Source: Verrucomicrobiales bacterium
Lineage (GTDB): Bacteria; Verrucomicrobiota; Verrucomicrobiia; Limisphaerales; J093
NCBI GenBank assembly: GCA_015075445.1
Contig: JABTUJ010000051.1
Coordinates: 1 to 43,839 of the forward strand
Direction of reading: 5' to 3'
Length of the DNA: 43,839 bases
The translations under genes were made by a program, and so were the position numbers. Below are positions 33,576-41,191 of the stretch, in pieces (the first letter of the stretch is position 1; the number at the start of each line of letters is the position of its first letter). The notes beneath the pieces are model-generated. The model saw only the letters and a program-made list of their open reading frames with translations. It was not told the DNA's origin and made no database searches.

Positions 33576-34581
33576 GGCAGGGTGGGCTCGGGTCGCAGCG
33601 CCCGACGCAAGGTTTCCAGGTTGGCCCGCTGGCGTTCGAGGTAGGTCGCCTCCGGGTGCTCCGGCAGAATCGTCTCGCACGGATCAAGCCGTTCCACTCG
33701 TCCACCGATCTCGCGTGCCAGGACCTGCGCCGCGCGGTCCGGCAATTGCGGCTCCGCAAACACCACGTTCAACTGGCGGGAACGCATGAGGTCCACCAAC
33801 GCGCGCAGATACCGGGCGGAGGGTTCGCGGCCGGGAAAGGGTTCAATCGTGCCCGCCACTTCGAGGCCGTAGCGGGCAAAGAGATAGCCAAACGCACCGT
33901 GAAAGGTGACCACCGCCCTGGGAGGTCGGCCAAACCCGAGCGAAAGGCCTCGTCCAGCTCGGTCCAACTGGGCCAGGTCCGCGGCCCGACGGTTCAACCT
34001 CGTCGCGATGAGCCGGTGGATCTCCGCTAACCGCGGGCGATCCGCTCCACCATCTCCTTCGCGAGCAAAGGATCGAGCCAGATGTGCGGATCCAGGTCCG
34101 CCGGGGCGTGGTCGTGAGCATCGTGGTGCTCCGGATCGTAGATGTCCGCGTGCCCAACGGTCCGGCTGGCCAGGTCGGCACCGACTTCCCGCACGCGCGG
34201 CCGGCGTTCGGCTGCGGCGAGTTTCCCGACCCAGCCATCCAGACCCAGGCCCAGGAGGAGGACCAGATCGGCCTCGGCGACCAGTCGGGCGACCCCGGGG
34301 GAGGCGGCGGTGTTGTGAGGATCCCCGCCCGGTGGCACAAGGCAACGCTCCTCCGCCAGTGGACCCGCGAGTGCGCGGGCGAAGTCGAACAAGGGGAAGA
34401 AACTGGCGACGACCAGAGGTCGCCGGGCAGGGGCGTCAGCCTGGGGGCGACAGCCCGCACACGACAAGGTTAGCAGCGCCAGTATGGCGGCCCCGACCAG
34501 GGCGGACCGCGGTCCCATCCGCCTCCCACGGTCGCAGCCAACCCGGCCGGTGCCTCCCCGGTCGCGACCTGACCCCTCCAT
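33572..34581 (-). pseudogene. znuA: ZnuA-type zinc-binding protein, interrupted by a frameshift
   Basis: The start at 34581 has an excellent ribosome-binding site (AAGGAGGT at 34596-34589). The N-terminal frame has a signal/lipoprotein-like MGPRSALVGAAILALLTLSC, then SFFPLFDFARALAG, GGDPHNTAASPGVARLVAEA and a His-rich loop ending DPHIWLDPLLAKEMVERIA, but stops at 34027. From about 34035 the family continues in the -1-shifted frame with RLAEIHRLIATRLN, VVTFHGAFGYLFARYGLEVA and VVFAEPQLPDRAAQVLA to 33572. All metal-site histidines and the late Glu region are present across the two frames. The span (1010 bases) is one base short of a multiple of three, so one missing base explains it. It could be a sequencing error, a recent mutation or a recoding site. 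Confidence 0.85.
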
Positions 34582-34680
34582 GAACCTGACCTCCTTGGTG
34601 GGGCGGGGAGCCGGCACTACGTTCTGGTGGTCGATCCTCATTTGCGGACAGGAGCGGGGTTGAGTTGGTGGCGGGTGCGA

Positions 34681-36126
34681 TCAGGGGGTCGCTGCCGGGC
34701 CGAGGGGCTGGGGCAGACCGGTGCGTTGGCGCAGATGTTCGGCGAGATTCGAGCTGACCTGCGTCTGGCCGCCCAGCACCCGGTCGAGCACACCCTGTTG
34801 CAGGGCCTCGAAGGGAGGCAGGCCCACGCGTTGCTCCTGACCGGCGAACCGGGCTTCGCAACGCCGCCAGATCTGTTTGGCCAACTGGACGTGACCCACC
34901 GCCTGCGGCTCATCGCCCAGGGCGTAGTGCCGATAGCCCGTCACCAGCAGCCCTTCGATGATGCCGCGCGCCCGCTCCGGGCTGGGCTGCGTGCCCAACC
35001 GCGTCACCCGGTCGATCACGAACTCGTCCAGCCCCCCCTCCGGCGGCACGGCTTCCGGATACTCCTCTTGGAGGTTGCGGAACCAGGCCGCCGCTTCGGC
35101 CAGGCGGTTGTGCGTGTAAAGCAGCGGCACCACCTCCAGATGGAAGTTCTTGTGCGCCCGCCCGATGTACTCGTGCCGGTCGGGATCGGCAGCGAGGGCC
35201 TCCTCGAAGGTGTCGTGAACCTTGCCAATAATCTCCAGGTTCGGGCCGTAGTCGAGCCGGCGATCGGCGAAGTTCTCCACCAAGCGGCCATGGCGGAAGG
35301 CCCCCAGCATCGACTGCCAGATCACCCGGCGCAGCGGGATGCGGGGCTGTCCCGGACAACGCTCCAGGCCCAGATGAGCCCAGTAGATGGCATGGGCTTC
35401 GGGAAGGCGCCAGTCCAGCGGGCCAAAGTGCTCGTCCACCTGCACCATCCGATCAATCTCCAACCCGTGTAGCGACCGCAACTGCTCGACCCGGCGGCGG
35501 GCATCCTCGGTTGTCTGTGCCCCGAGCGTCGGGAAGTCCGGCTGGCGGCCCAGCAACCGGACCATCTCCGCGGCCAGCGCCTCCTTGTACCAGCGATGGG
35601 CAGGGTCCAGATCCAGGCCGAGCTTGTGTTGATAGAAGGTGGCCAGCTCGGTGTAGAGCTCGGCGCGATGCGGGTTGTAGCGGAGCGCCTCGTCCCGGAG
35701 CAGGGCGATGCCGCGTTGCACCCAGCGCCAGCGATCCTCCGGCGCACTGAAACAGCCGGCAATGTTGTAGGCCATGTTCCAGGCGTGATACCGCCACACG
35801 GTCGGGTTGTGCGGATCCAGCTTGGTGATCCAGTCGGCCAGTTGAAGCGCCTCGAAAAACCGATCGCGCATCTGCAACTCCTCGGCCCGCAGCCAGAGCG
35901 CGTTGGCGATCAGACCGCGGAACCCCCCCAGCGCCACGGTGGTGAAGGCCAGCATCGGTGGGGCGTTGGTCAGCGGGCTCAGGCGCGTCAATTGAAGCCG
36001 GGAACGTTCGTGGTTCAACGCGCGCTGCGCCGCTGTGCCGAGCAGCAGTCCCGACACCGCGACGGCCAGGAGAAGGCCGCGCGTCGCCGTGCGCGAAGGC
36101 GTCCGATCTGTGCTTGGCGTTGGCAT
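34681..36126 (-). CDS. helical-repeat (TPR-like) membrane-anchored protein
   Basis: 481 residues from ATG at 36126. One hydrophobic segment near the N-terminus (GLLLAVAVSGLLLGTAAQ) is followed by a conserved block GGFRGLIANALWLRAEELQM and DRFFEALQLADWITKLDPHN, then WRYHAWNMAYNIAGCF. It continues as tandem helical hairpins resembling tetratricopeptide repeats (ALRYNPHRAELYTELATFYQ, RLAEAAAWFRNLQEEYPEAV). I recognise it as a family often seen in Verrucomicrobiota but know no function. It lies between a surface protein and znuA with short gaps (38 and 99 bases), so it may be co-transcribed with the znu locus, perhaps as an envelope scaffold. Confidence 0.65.
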   Translation of the reverse strand: MPTPSTDRTPSRTATRGLLLAVAVSGLLLGTAAQRALNHERSRLQLTRLSPLTNAPPMLAFTTVALGGFRGLIANALWLRAEELQMRDRFFEALQLADWITKLDPHNPTVWRYHAWNMAYNIAGCFSAPEDRWRWVQRGIALLRDEALRYNPHRAELYTELATFYQHKLGLDLDPAHRWYKEALAAEMVRLLGRQPDFPTLGAQTTEDARRRVEQLRSLHGLEIDRMVQVDEHFGPLDWRLPEAHAIYWAHLGLERCPGQPRIPLRRVIWQSMLGAFRHGRLVENFADRRLDYGPNLEIIGKVHDTFEEALAADPDRHEYIGRAHKNFHLEVVPLLYTHNRLAEAAAWFRNLQEEYPEAVPPEGGLDEFVIDRVTRLGTQPSPERARGIIEGLLVTGYRHYALGDEPQAVGHVQLAKQIWRRCEARFAGQEQRVGLPPFEALQQGVLDRVLGGQTQVSSNLAEHLRQRTGLPQPLGPAATP

Positions 36127-36164
36127 CCGGCTGTCCCGTGGCGTGCCGCTTTCGCGTTGCCGGC

Positions 36165-37229
36165 TCAGTCCAGGCGCACTTCGAGCCGGAGATAGACCGG
36201 CTGCGCGGCCGTGACCGGTCCACCGTCGAAGACCAGCACCCGCTCGGTGTCGCCTGGCAATCCCGGGGCGACCATCGGGTCGCCCATCGCGTCCCACACG
36301 GATGCCGGAAGGGCATGGGTGCGCCCGCACAGGAACGTCACGTCGGTGGCCGCAACCGGCGTCGAGAGTTGCAGCGTGGCCCGTGGCGGATCGCCCGCCA
36401 CCACGGCTAGTGGCAGACCGTCGCGGCCTGGCGTCTGTGGATCCATGCCGAGGGCGTATTCGACGGCGTTCACCACGCCATCGCCGTCCGGATCGGCTGC
36501 GGGGCCGATGACAGCCTGATCCGTGACGCCGGGCCACTGCTCCTGCTGCCAGCGGACGAACGGCCGCTCGGCCTCGGGCGGCAGGGGCTCGACCTCGAAG
36601 CGCAGCGCCGTGGGGAGGCTGTAGTCATTCGTGGCCACGCCAACCCGTTGGCCGAAGGCCTGAAACACCACCTCATAGAGGCCGTTGGTGGTGAAACCCC
36701 AGTTGTAGTGGACATGCCCCCCCACCGGCACCGGGACCTGGTCCTCCGCCGTGATCCCGTCCGCGCTGTTCATTCGGAGGTCAAATCCACCGAACGCACC
36801 CGCCTGCCAGAGGTAGAAACGACCGGGGCCGCGCACCTCGAGCAGGCGCAATTCCAGATCCGTCGTGAACACGCCTCCCGGCAACGACTCGCCCGAAAGC
36901 CCCAGGTAGAGGACTGCGGGATTCTGGCTTTGGGGCAGCACCCAGAACGGGTCGCCCTCCTCGCCGAAGACGGTGCCCGGAGGGAGGGTCAACCGGGACG
37001 CCTCGACCGCCACGAGCGCGACTTCGTTCGACTGGTAGGTGCGGCCGGCATCATCGTCGCGCACCACGACGGCGAGCTTGTGGGTCTCGTCCGCGGGCTG
37101 GAACGCCACCCGGATGTCCACATGCGAGGTCCGCAGCCGGACCCGATCCGGGTCGTCAGCCGCGGCGTAGGCAGGAATCAACGCGACCCAGACACCCACT
37201 CCAAACAGATGAACAAGGGACGATTTCAT
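36165..37229 (-). CDS. choice-of-anchor-M-like surface protein with calcium-type repeat
   Basis: 354 residues from ATG at 37229, signal peptide MKSSLVHLFGVGVWVALIPA. The anchor-M-like domain spans ~residues 30-210: TSHVDIRVAFQPADETHKLA, FWVLPQSQNPAVLYLGLSGE, LEVRGPGRFYLWQAGAFGGF, MNSADGITAED and VGGHVHYNWGFTTNGLYEVV. A DPDGDGVVNAVEYALGMDP segment (thrombospondin type-3-like) follows, then a beta-rich C-terminus. It is the first clearly recognisable gene of the znu locus, and its paralogues are at 31922 and 28344. Its ATG overlaps the stop of a doubtful 115-codon frame upstream. The H.D/H.H positions shared with the paralogues suggest metal binding (inference). Confidence 0.78.
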   Translation of the reverse strand: MKSSLVHLFGVGVWVALIPAYAAADDPDRVRLRTSHVDIRVAFQPADETHKLAVVVRDDDAGRTYQSNEVALVAVEASRLTLPPGTVFGEEGDPFWVLPQSQNPAVLYLGLSGESLPGGVFTTDLELRLLEVRGPGRFYLWQAGAFGGFDLRMNSADGITAEDQVPVPVGGHVHYNWGFTTNGLYEVVFQAFGQRVGVATNDYSLPTALRFEVEPLPPEAERPFVRWQQEQWPGVTDQAVIGPAADPDGDGVVNAVEYALGMDPQTPGRDGLPLAVVAGDPPRATLQLSTPVAATDVTFLCGRTHALPASVWDAMGDPMVAPGLPGDTERVLVFDGGPVTAAQPVYLRLEVRLD

Positions 37230-37573
37230 GTGAGCCGAGCTTTCTCGAAGGTTGATCCGGGCAGGACAGCGCGAACCGCCCTGCCCGGAATCACCGCCGT
37301 AACCGTAACCGTAAGAAGTGGCACCTTCAGCAACCCCGCTTCCAGGCGCGCGGCCGCGCAATCGTGGCTCGTTCCCCCGGCATCGTCGGGGAGCCAGAGG
37401 GGCCGGTCGGGCGATACGGCGGCGCCCTGGACCGCGAACAGCAACAGGGCGAGCCAGCCGGTCAGGACTGGCTTCGACCCCCGCGCGAACGCCGCCAGAC
37501 TGGGTACTTGCAAATGCAAAGCAATTGCAATTAAAGCCGACCAGGTGCCGCGCGCAAGCGCAATCTGCGGCAC
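37226..37573 (-). CDS. doubtful small exported protein coupled to the surface protein
   Basis: Up to 115 codons, ending in TGA that overlaps the next ATG (ATGA). The segment LTGWLALLLFAVQGAAVSPD looks like the hydrophobic core and cleavage region of a signal peptide. The next ~40 codons have G/C-rich third positions like the neighbours, but the last ~30 do not. The start is unclear (ATG at 37573, or a TTG/CTG nearer the hydrophobic segment). An AT-rich dyad at 37508 lies inside it if the far start is used. No family is recognised. Confidence 0.3.
   Translation of the reverse strand: MPQIALARGTWSALIAIALHLQVPSLAAFARGSKPVLTGWLALLLFAVQGAAVSPDRPLWLPDDAGGTSHDCAAARLEAGLLKVPLLTVTVTAVIPGRAVRAVLPGSTFEKARLT
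37257..37288. promoter_or_regulatory. 9-bp GC hairpin upstream of the first anchor-M-like gene
   Basis: CCGGGCAGG (37257-37265) and CCTGCCCGG (37280-37288) pair perfectly around 14 bases, ending 27 bases before the ATG at 37229. No T-run follows, so it is not a typical terminator. An RNA leader structure or attenuation element is possible. Confidence 0.4.
37508..37536. promoter_or_regulatory. AT-rich nested dyads, candidate Zur-type operator
   Basis: In very GC-rich surroundings, TTGCAAATGCAA (37508-37519; perfect 5-bp arms TTGCA/TGCAA) is followed by GCAATTGC (37521-37528, palindrome) and ATTAAAG. It lies ~280 bases before the first anchor-M-like gene of the znu locus, where the operon promoter is expected. 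Fur/Zur-family operators are AT-rich dyads, but this does not match a consensus I can cite. The 37574-37902 stretch beyond it, between divergent genes, shows nothing else. Confidence 0.4.
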
Positions 37574-37902
37574 GCCCCCCCGGTGGATCCCGTTCGAGCG
37601 AATCCCAGGCGGCTAACGTCCCCTGACTCCCCGTGCACCACGCGCTCCAGCGCCGGGCGGTGGAACCGCCGCTCCCCAACCGGAGAGAACCGGAGAACCG
37701 ACCCGGCAGCGAAGCCGAGGAAGCCAGTTGTCAGCAACGGCTTCGTGTCGGGGAAGCACCTCGATGATTCCGCTCCTGCGTCGCGAGAGCATGGGTCATC
37801 GGATGCGCCTCGAACCCACCCCCTCCGGTCGACACTCCCTTCGAGACGGCTCTCACGGCCTTTCTGTTGGCTTCCCCGGACCGGCGCGCTACGCTGCGCG
37901 CC

Positions 37903-38868
37903 ATGCAAACGCTCACGCGCCGGGAGTTCCTCGACCGGACGGTTCGAACCGCCGTAGTGGCAGGCACGGCGTGGGGGATTTCACCCGCCCGCGCGCAGGG
38001 CGCGACGGAGAACGCCCCCCGGCAGCCGATTTACCTCGGGGGACCGGTGTTCAATCTCCCGCCCGATCCGGAGGCGGCGGCGCGGGCGCATCGTGATCTG
38101 GGTTACGCCGCGGCCTATTGCCCCAACGTTTCCCTGAACGACCCGGCCGCCATCCGGGCGACGCGGGAGGCGTACGAGCGGGTCGGCGTGGTGATTGCCG
38201 AAGTCGGGCGTTGGGTGAACCTGCTGGATCGGGACCCGGAGAAACGGGCGGCCCATCTCAAGCTGGTCACGGAGGGCTTGGCGCTGGCCGACGAGATCGG
38301 CGCGCGTTGCTGCGTGGACATCGCCGGCTCGTTCAACGAGACCGTCTGGTACGGCCCGCATCCAGACAACCTCTCGGAGCGCTTCTTTGACGCCGCGGTC
38401 GAAAACGCCCGGAAGATCGTGGACGCGGTCAAGCCGAAGCGCGCCAAGTTCTGTTACGAGATGATGGGCTGGGCGTTGCCGGACAGCCCGGATTCGTGTC
38501 GGGACCTGCTTCGGGCGGTGGATCGCGCGGGGTTCGGCGTGCACCTGGACCCGTGCAACCTGATCAACTCGCCGACGCGGTTCTACCGGAACACCACGCT
38601 GCTGGACGAGTGCTTCGACAAGCTGGGCCCCTGGATCGCGAGCTGCCACGCCAAGGACCTGGCCTGGAACATCGAGATGAACGTGCATTTCCGGGAGGTG
38701 GTGCCTGGGCAGGGCGAACTGGATTACGCCACGTTTCTCCGCCGCCTGGCGCGGCTGCCGCAGGCCCCGCCGCTGATGCTCGAACATCTCAGCAGCGCCG
38801 CCGAGTACGACCAGGGACGGCGGCACATCAAGCAGGTGGGCGAGCAGGCCGGGCTGGTTTTCGCATGA
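37903..38868 (+). CDS. Tat-exported sugar-isomerase/epimerase-like TIM-barrel protein
   Basis: 321 residues from ATG at 37903. A twin-arginine signal is evident: TRREFL at residues 5-10, then a hydrophobic VRTAVVAGTAWGISPARA. The mature part is an AP-endonuclease-2/xylose-isomerase-like barrel (PF01261) with CCVDIAGSFNETVWYGP, RAKFCYEMMGWALPDSP, FGVHLDPCNLINSP, WIASCHAKDL and LMLEHLSSAAEYDQG. These supply the usual Glu/Asp/His metal ligands. Exported members of this superfamily are abundant in Verrucomicrobiota and Planctomycetota and probably act on sugars in the periplasm. The actual substrate is unknown. Its stop overlaps the next ATG (ATGA), so it is coupled to an aminotransferase-fold enzyme. 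Confidence 0.85.
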   Translation: MQTLTRREFLDRTVRTAVVAGTAWGISPARAQGATENAPRQPIYLGGPVFNLPPDPEAAARAHRDLGYAAAYCPNVSLNDPAAIRATREAYERVGVVIAEVGRWVNLLDRDPEKRAAHLKLVTEGLALADEIGARCCVDIAGSFNETVWYGPHPDNLSERFFDAAVENARKIVDAVKPKRAKFCYEMMGWALPDSPDSCRDLLRAVDRAGFGVHLDPCNLINSPTRFYRNTTLLDECFDKLGPWIASCHAKDLAWNIEMNVHFREVVPGQGELDYATFLRRLARLPQAPPLMLEHLSSAAEYDQGRRHIKQVGEQAGLVFA

Positions 38869-39989
38869 GCCGTTTGCCCGTCCCGCTGCGGCCGGTGGAT
38901 CGGACGTCGGTCGAGTGCCGCGGGCAGCGGCTGACTTATTTCGGAGGGTGCGACTACTACCGGCTCGCGACGCATCCGGGCGTGGTGGCCGCCGCGCGCG
39001 AGGCCCTCGAAACCCTCGGCATGGGCGTGGCGGCGGCGCGCGGCACCACCGGCAACCACCCGCTTTACCTCGAGCTTGAGGCCTGGCTCGCCCGCTTCTT
39101 CGCTACCGAACAGGCGCTGCTCATCGGGTCTGGTTACGCCTCCAACGCGGTCGTGGCCCAGGGCCTGGCGGGTGACGTGAGCCATGCGCTGCTGGACGAG
39201 AACGCCCACGCGAGTCTCCAGGACGCTGCTCGCCTGCTGGACTGCCCCGCCGGGACCTTCCGGCGCGGGGATCCCGAAGCGCTGCAGCGCTGCCTCCGCC
39301 GGCTGCCCCGCGGTGCCCGGCCCTGTGTGTTGACCGACGGGTTGTTCGGCCGCGACGGGAAGGTGGCGCCTTTGGCCGAGTACCTGGACCGGCTGCCCGC
39401 CCGCGGATACCTGGTCGTGGATGAAGCCCACAGCGCCGGCGTGTTGGGAGCCCGTGGGCGCGGTGCGGCCGAGCTCGCCGGGGTCGGGGACGACGCCCGG
39501 CTGATCCGGACGTGCACGCTGAGCAAGGCGTTTGGGGCGTTTGGCGGTGCCGTGCTGGCCGGCGCGCGCTTTGTCGAGAGAGTCGTTGAGCGGAGCCGAT
39601 GGTTCGCGGCGAGCACGCCGATTCCCCTGCCGGCGGCCGCGGCCGCCCTGGCCGCGGGACGCTTGATCGCGACCGACGCCGCGATGCGCGCGCGGCTGCG
39701 GGCTCACGCGGAGGAGGTGAAGTCGGCGTGGGTTCCTCGCGAAGGCGGGGCGATGGACGAGGGCGTGCCGATTCTGGCCGTGTGGCCTCCGACGTTGTCC
39801 GGCGCGCAACGGTTTCGCCGGGCGCTGTTGCAGCGGGGCGTTCACCCGCCCTTGATCCGCTATCCCGGTTCACCACCGGGCGGGTACTTTCGATTCGCGG
39901 TGTCGAGCGAGCACACGCCGGATCAGCTCGCGGCGCTGCGGGAGACGCTGGCTCGATTCGCGCCCAAGTTCCACCTGGGAGAGCCGTAG
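38865..39989 (+). CDS. 8-amino-7-oxononanoate-synthase-family PLP enzyme
   Basis: 374 residues from ATG at 38865. It belongs to the alpha-oxoamine synthase family (BioF, Kbl, HemA, SPT), which condenses an amino acid with an acyl-CoA. The PLP lysine is K221 in TCTLSKAFGAFGG, the cofactor Asp/His are in VVDEAHSAGVLG (186-189), and the substrate region reads ARGTTGNHPLYLELEAWLAR. The length is slightly below the family norm. BioF proper would sit with bioA/B/D, which are absent, and the coupling to an exported sugar-isomerase-like protein gives no clear pathway. I therefore do not assign bioF. There is no ribosome-binding site other than the overlap. Confidence 0.85.
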   Translation: MSRLPVPLRPVDRTSVECRGQRLTYFGGCDYYRLATHPGVVAAAREALETLGMGVAAARGTTGNHPLYLELEAWLARFFATEQALLIGSGYASNAVVAQGLAGDVSHALLDENAHASLQDAARLLDCPAGTFRRGDPEALQRCLRRLPRGARPCVLTDGLFGRDGKVAPLAEYLDRLPARGYLVVDEAHSAGVLGARGRGAAELAGVGDDARLIRTCTLSKAFGAFGGAVLAGARFVERVVERSRWFAASTPIPLPAAAAALAAGRLIATDAAMRARLRAHAEEVKSAWVPREGGAMDEGVPILAVWPPTLSGAQRFRRALLQRGVHPPLIRYPGSPPGGYFRFAVSSEHTPDQLAALRETLARFAPKFHLGEP

Positions 39990-40046
39990 GATCGGGAGGA
40001 GCCGACGGGAGGAGGCGCCGCAGCGCAGGCTTACCCCCCGCTGAGA

Positions 40047-40250
40047 GCTGAGTCTCGTCACCTCGACTCCTACGGGAGGGGATACCGGAGGGCTGAGTCT
40101 CGTCACCTCGACGCCTACGGGAGGGGTACCGGAGAGCTGAGTCTCGTCACCTCGACTCCTACGGGAGGGGTACCGGAGGGCTGAGTCTCGTCACCTCGAC
40201 TCCTACGGGAGGGGATACCGGAGAGCTGAGTCTCGTCACCTCGACTCCTA
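40047..40250. repeat. tandem array of five 44-45-bp units
   Basis: Units begin GCTGAGTCTCGTCACCTCGA at 40047, 40092, 40136, 40180 and 40225 (the last is partial). Sizes are 45, 44, 44 and 45 bases, and they differ only at a few positions (GGATACC/GGTACC, one GACGCC). Each unit contains the short inverted pair GAGTC/GACTC. The last copy runs into the stop codon of the ABC ATPase at 40248. The unit's reverse complement resembles the arm of the palindrome at 7948. Confidence 0.92.
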
Positions 40251-41189
40251 CTGGGTTTCGCCGCGGGTGACGCGGAGGAAGACCTCCTCGAGGCCCAGCT
40301 CGTCCTCGCGGAGCTCGAGCAGGCGGGCCCCGCCATGGACCAGGACGTCGGCCACGATGCTGTGGTCGGTGTCATGGTCGGCCAGCGTGACTTTGAGGGA
40401 GCCATCAACCGTCGTGACCTCGGCCACCTCCGGGCGCGCCTTGAGGAGTTCGCACGCGGCCTGCGCGTCGCTGGACACCTTGACCCAGACGACGCGACCG
40501 CGGGCCATCTGATCGCGCACGCCCTGGACGGGGCCGCTGTAGATGAGCTTGCCCTTTTCGATGATGGCGACGCGGTTGCAGAGGGTCTGCAGCTCGCTGA
40601 GGATGTGCGAGGAAATGAGGATGGTTTTGCCGAGGCGCTGGAGCTCCTGGAGGATGGCCATCATCTCGATGCGGGCGCGGGGATCGAGACCGCTGGCGGG
40701 TTCATCGAGCAGCAACACCTGGGGGTCGTGGATCAGGACCCGGGCGAGACCGAGCCGCTGCTGCATGCCGCGGCTCAGGGCGCCGATGATGGCCCCGCGT
40801 TTCTCGGTGAGCCCGACGAGTTCGAGGACGTCGCCGACGGTTTTCTCGCGCTGGCGGGCGGGGATCCGGTAACAGGCGCCGAAGAAGTCGAGGTACTCGG
40901 TGACTTCCATGTCCTTGTACACGCCGAAGAAGTCGGGCATGTACCCGATGACGTGGCGGACGGCGTCGGCGTCCTTCACGACGTCATGGCCGAGCACGCG
41001 GGCGGTCCCGGCGGAAGGGGCCAGGAAGGTGGCGAGGATGCGGAGGGTGGTGGTTTTGCCGGCGCCGTTCGAGCCGATGAAGCCAAAGAGGTCGGCGCGG
41101 TTGACGGTGAGGTTGAGCTGGTGGACCGCCACCATCTCGCCGTAGAGCCGGGTGAGATCGAGGGTTTGAACGGCCGGGGTCGAGTCCAT
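40248..41189 (-). CDS. ABC transporter ATPase (NatA/GldA-like)
   Basis: 313 residues from ATG at 41189, with GGAG seven bases upstream inside the end of the preceding gene. Walker A GSNGAGKTT is at residues 39-47, signature LSRGM at 138-142, Walker B VLLLDEP at 158-164, then ISSHILSELQTLCNRVAIIE. The ~80-residue C-terminal extension (VWVKVSSDAQAACELLKARP...LEEVFLRVTRGE) is typical of NatA/GldA/YhaQ-type ATPases that pair with ABC-2 permeases. No permease is in the window; it may lie upstream beyond 43839, as in Gld-like loci where the DUF4350/GldG-type partner is adjacent. The 3' end coincides with the tandem repeat. Confidence 0.88.
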   Translation of the reverse strand: MDSTPAVQTLDLTRLYGEMVAVHQLNLTVNRADLFGFIGSNGAGKTTTLRILATFLAPSAGTARVLGHDVVKDADAVRHVIGYMPDFFGVYKDMEVTEYLDFFGACYRIPARQREKTVGDVLELVGLTEKRGAIIGALSRGMQQRLGLARVLIHDPQVLLLDEPASGLDPRARIEMMAILQELQRLGKTILISSHILSELQTLCNRVAIIEKGKLIYSGPVQGVRDQMARGRVVWVKVSSDAQAACELLKARPEVAEVTTVDGSLKVTLADHDTDHSIVADVLVHGGARLLELREDELGLEEVFLRVTRGETQ

Positions 41190-41191
41190 GG

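Noticed and set aside
38865..39989. Assignment as bioF
   Set aside because: The alpha-oxoamine synthase family is certain, but there are no other biotin genes and the substrate region differs from what I expect, so the symbol is withheld.
40047..40250. CRISPR array
   Set aside because: The 44-45-bp units follow one another directly without unique spacers, and no cas genes are present.
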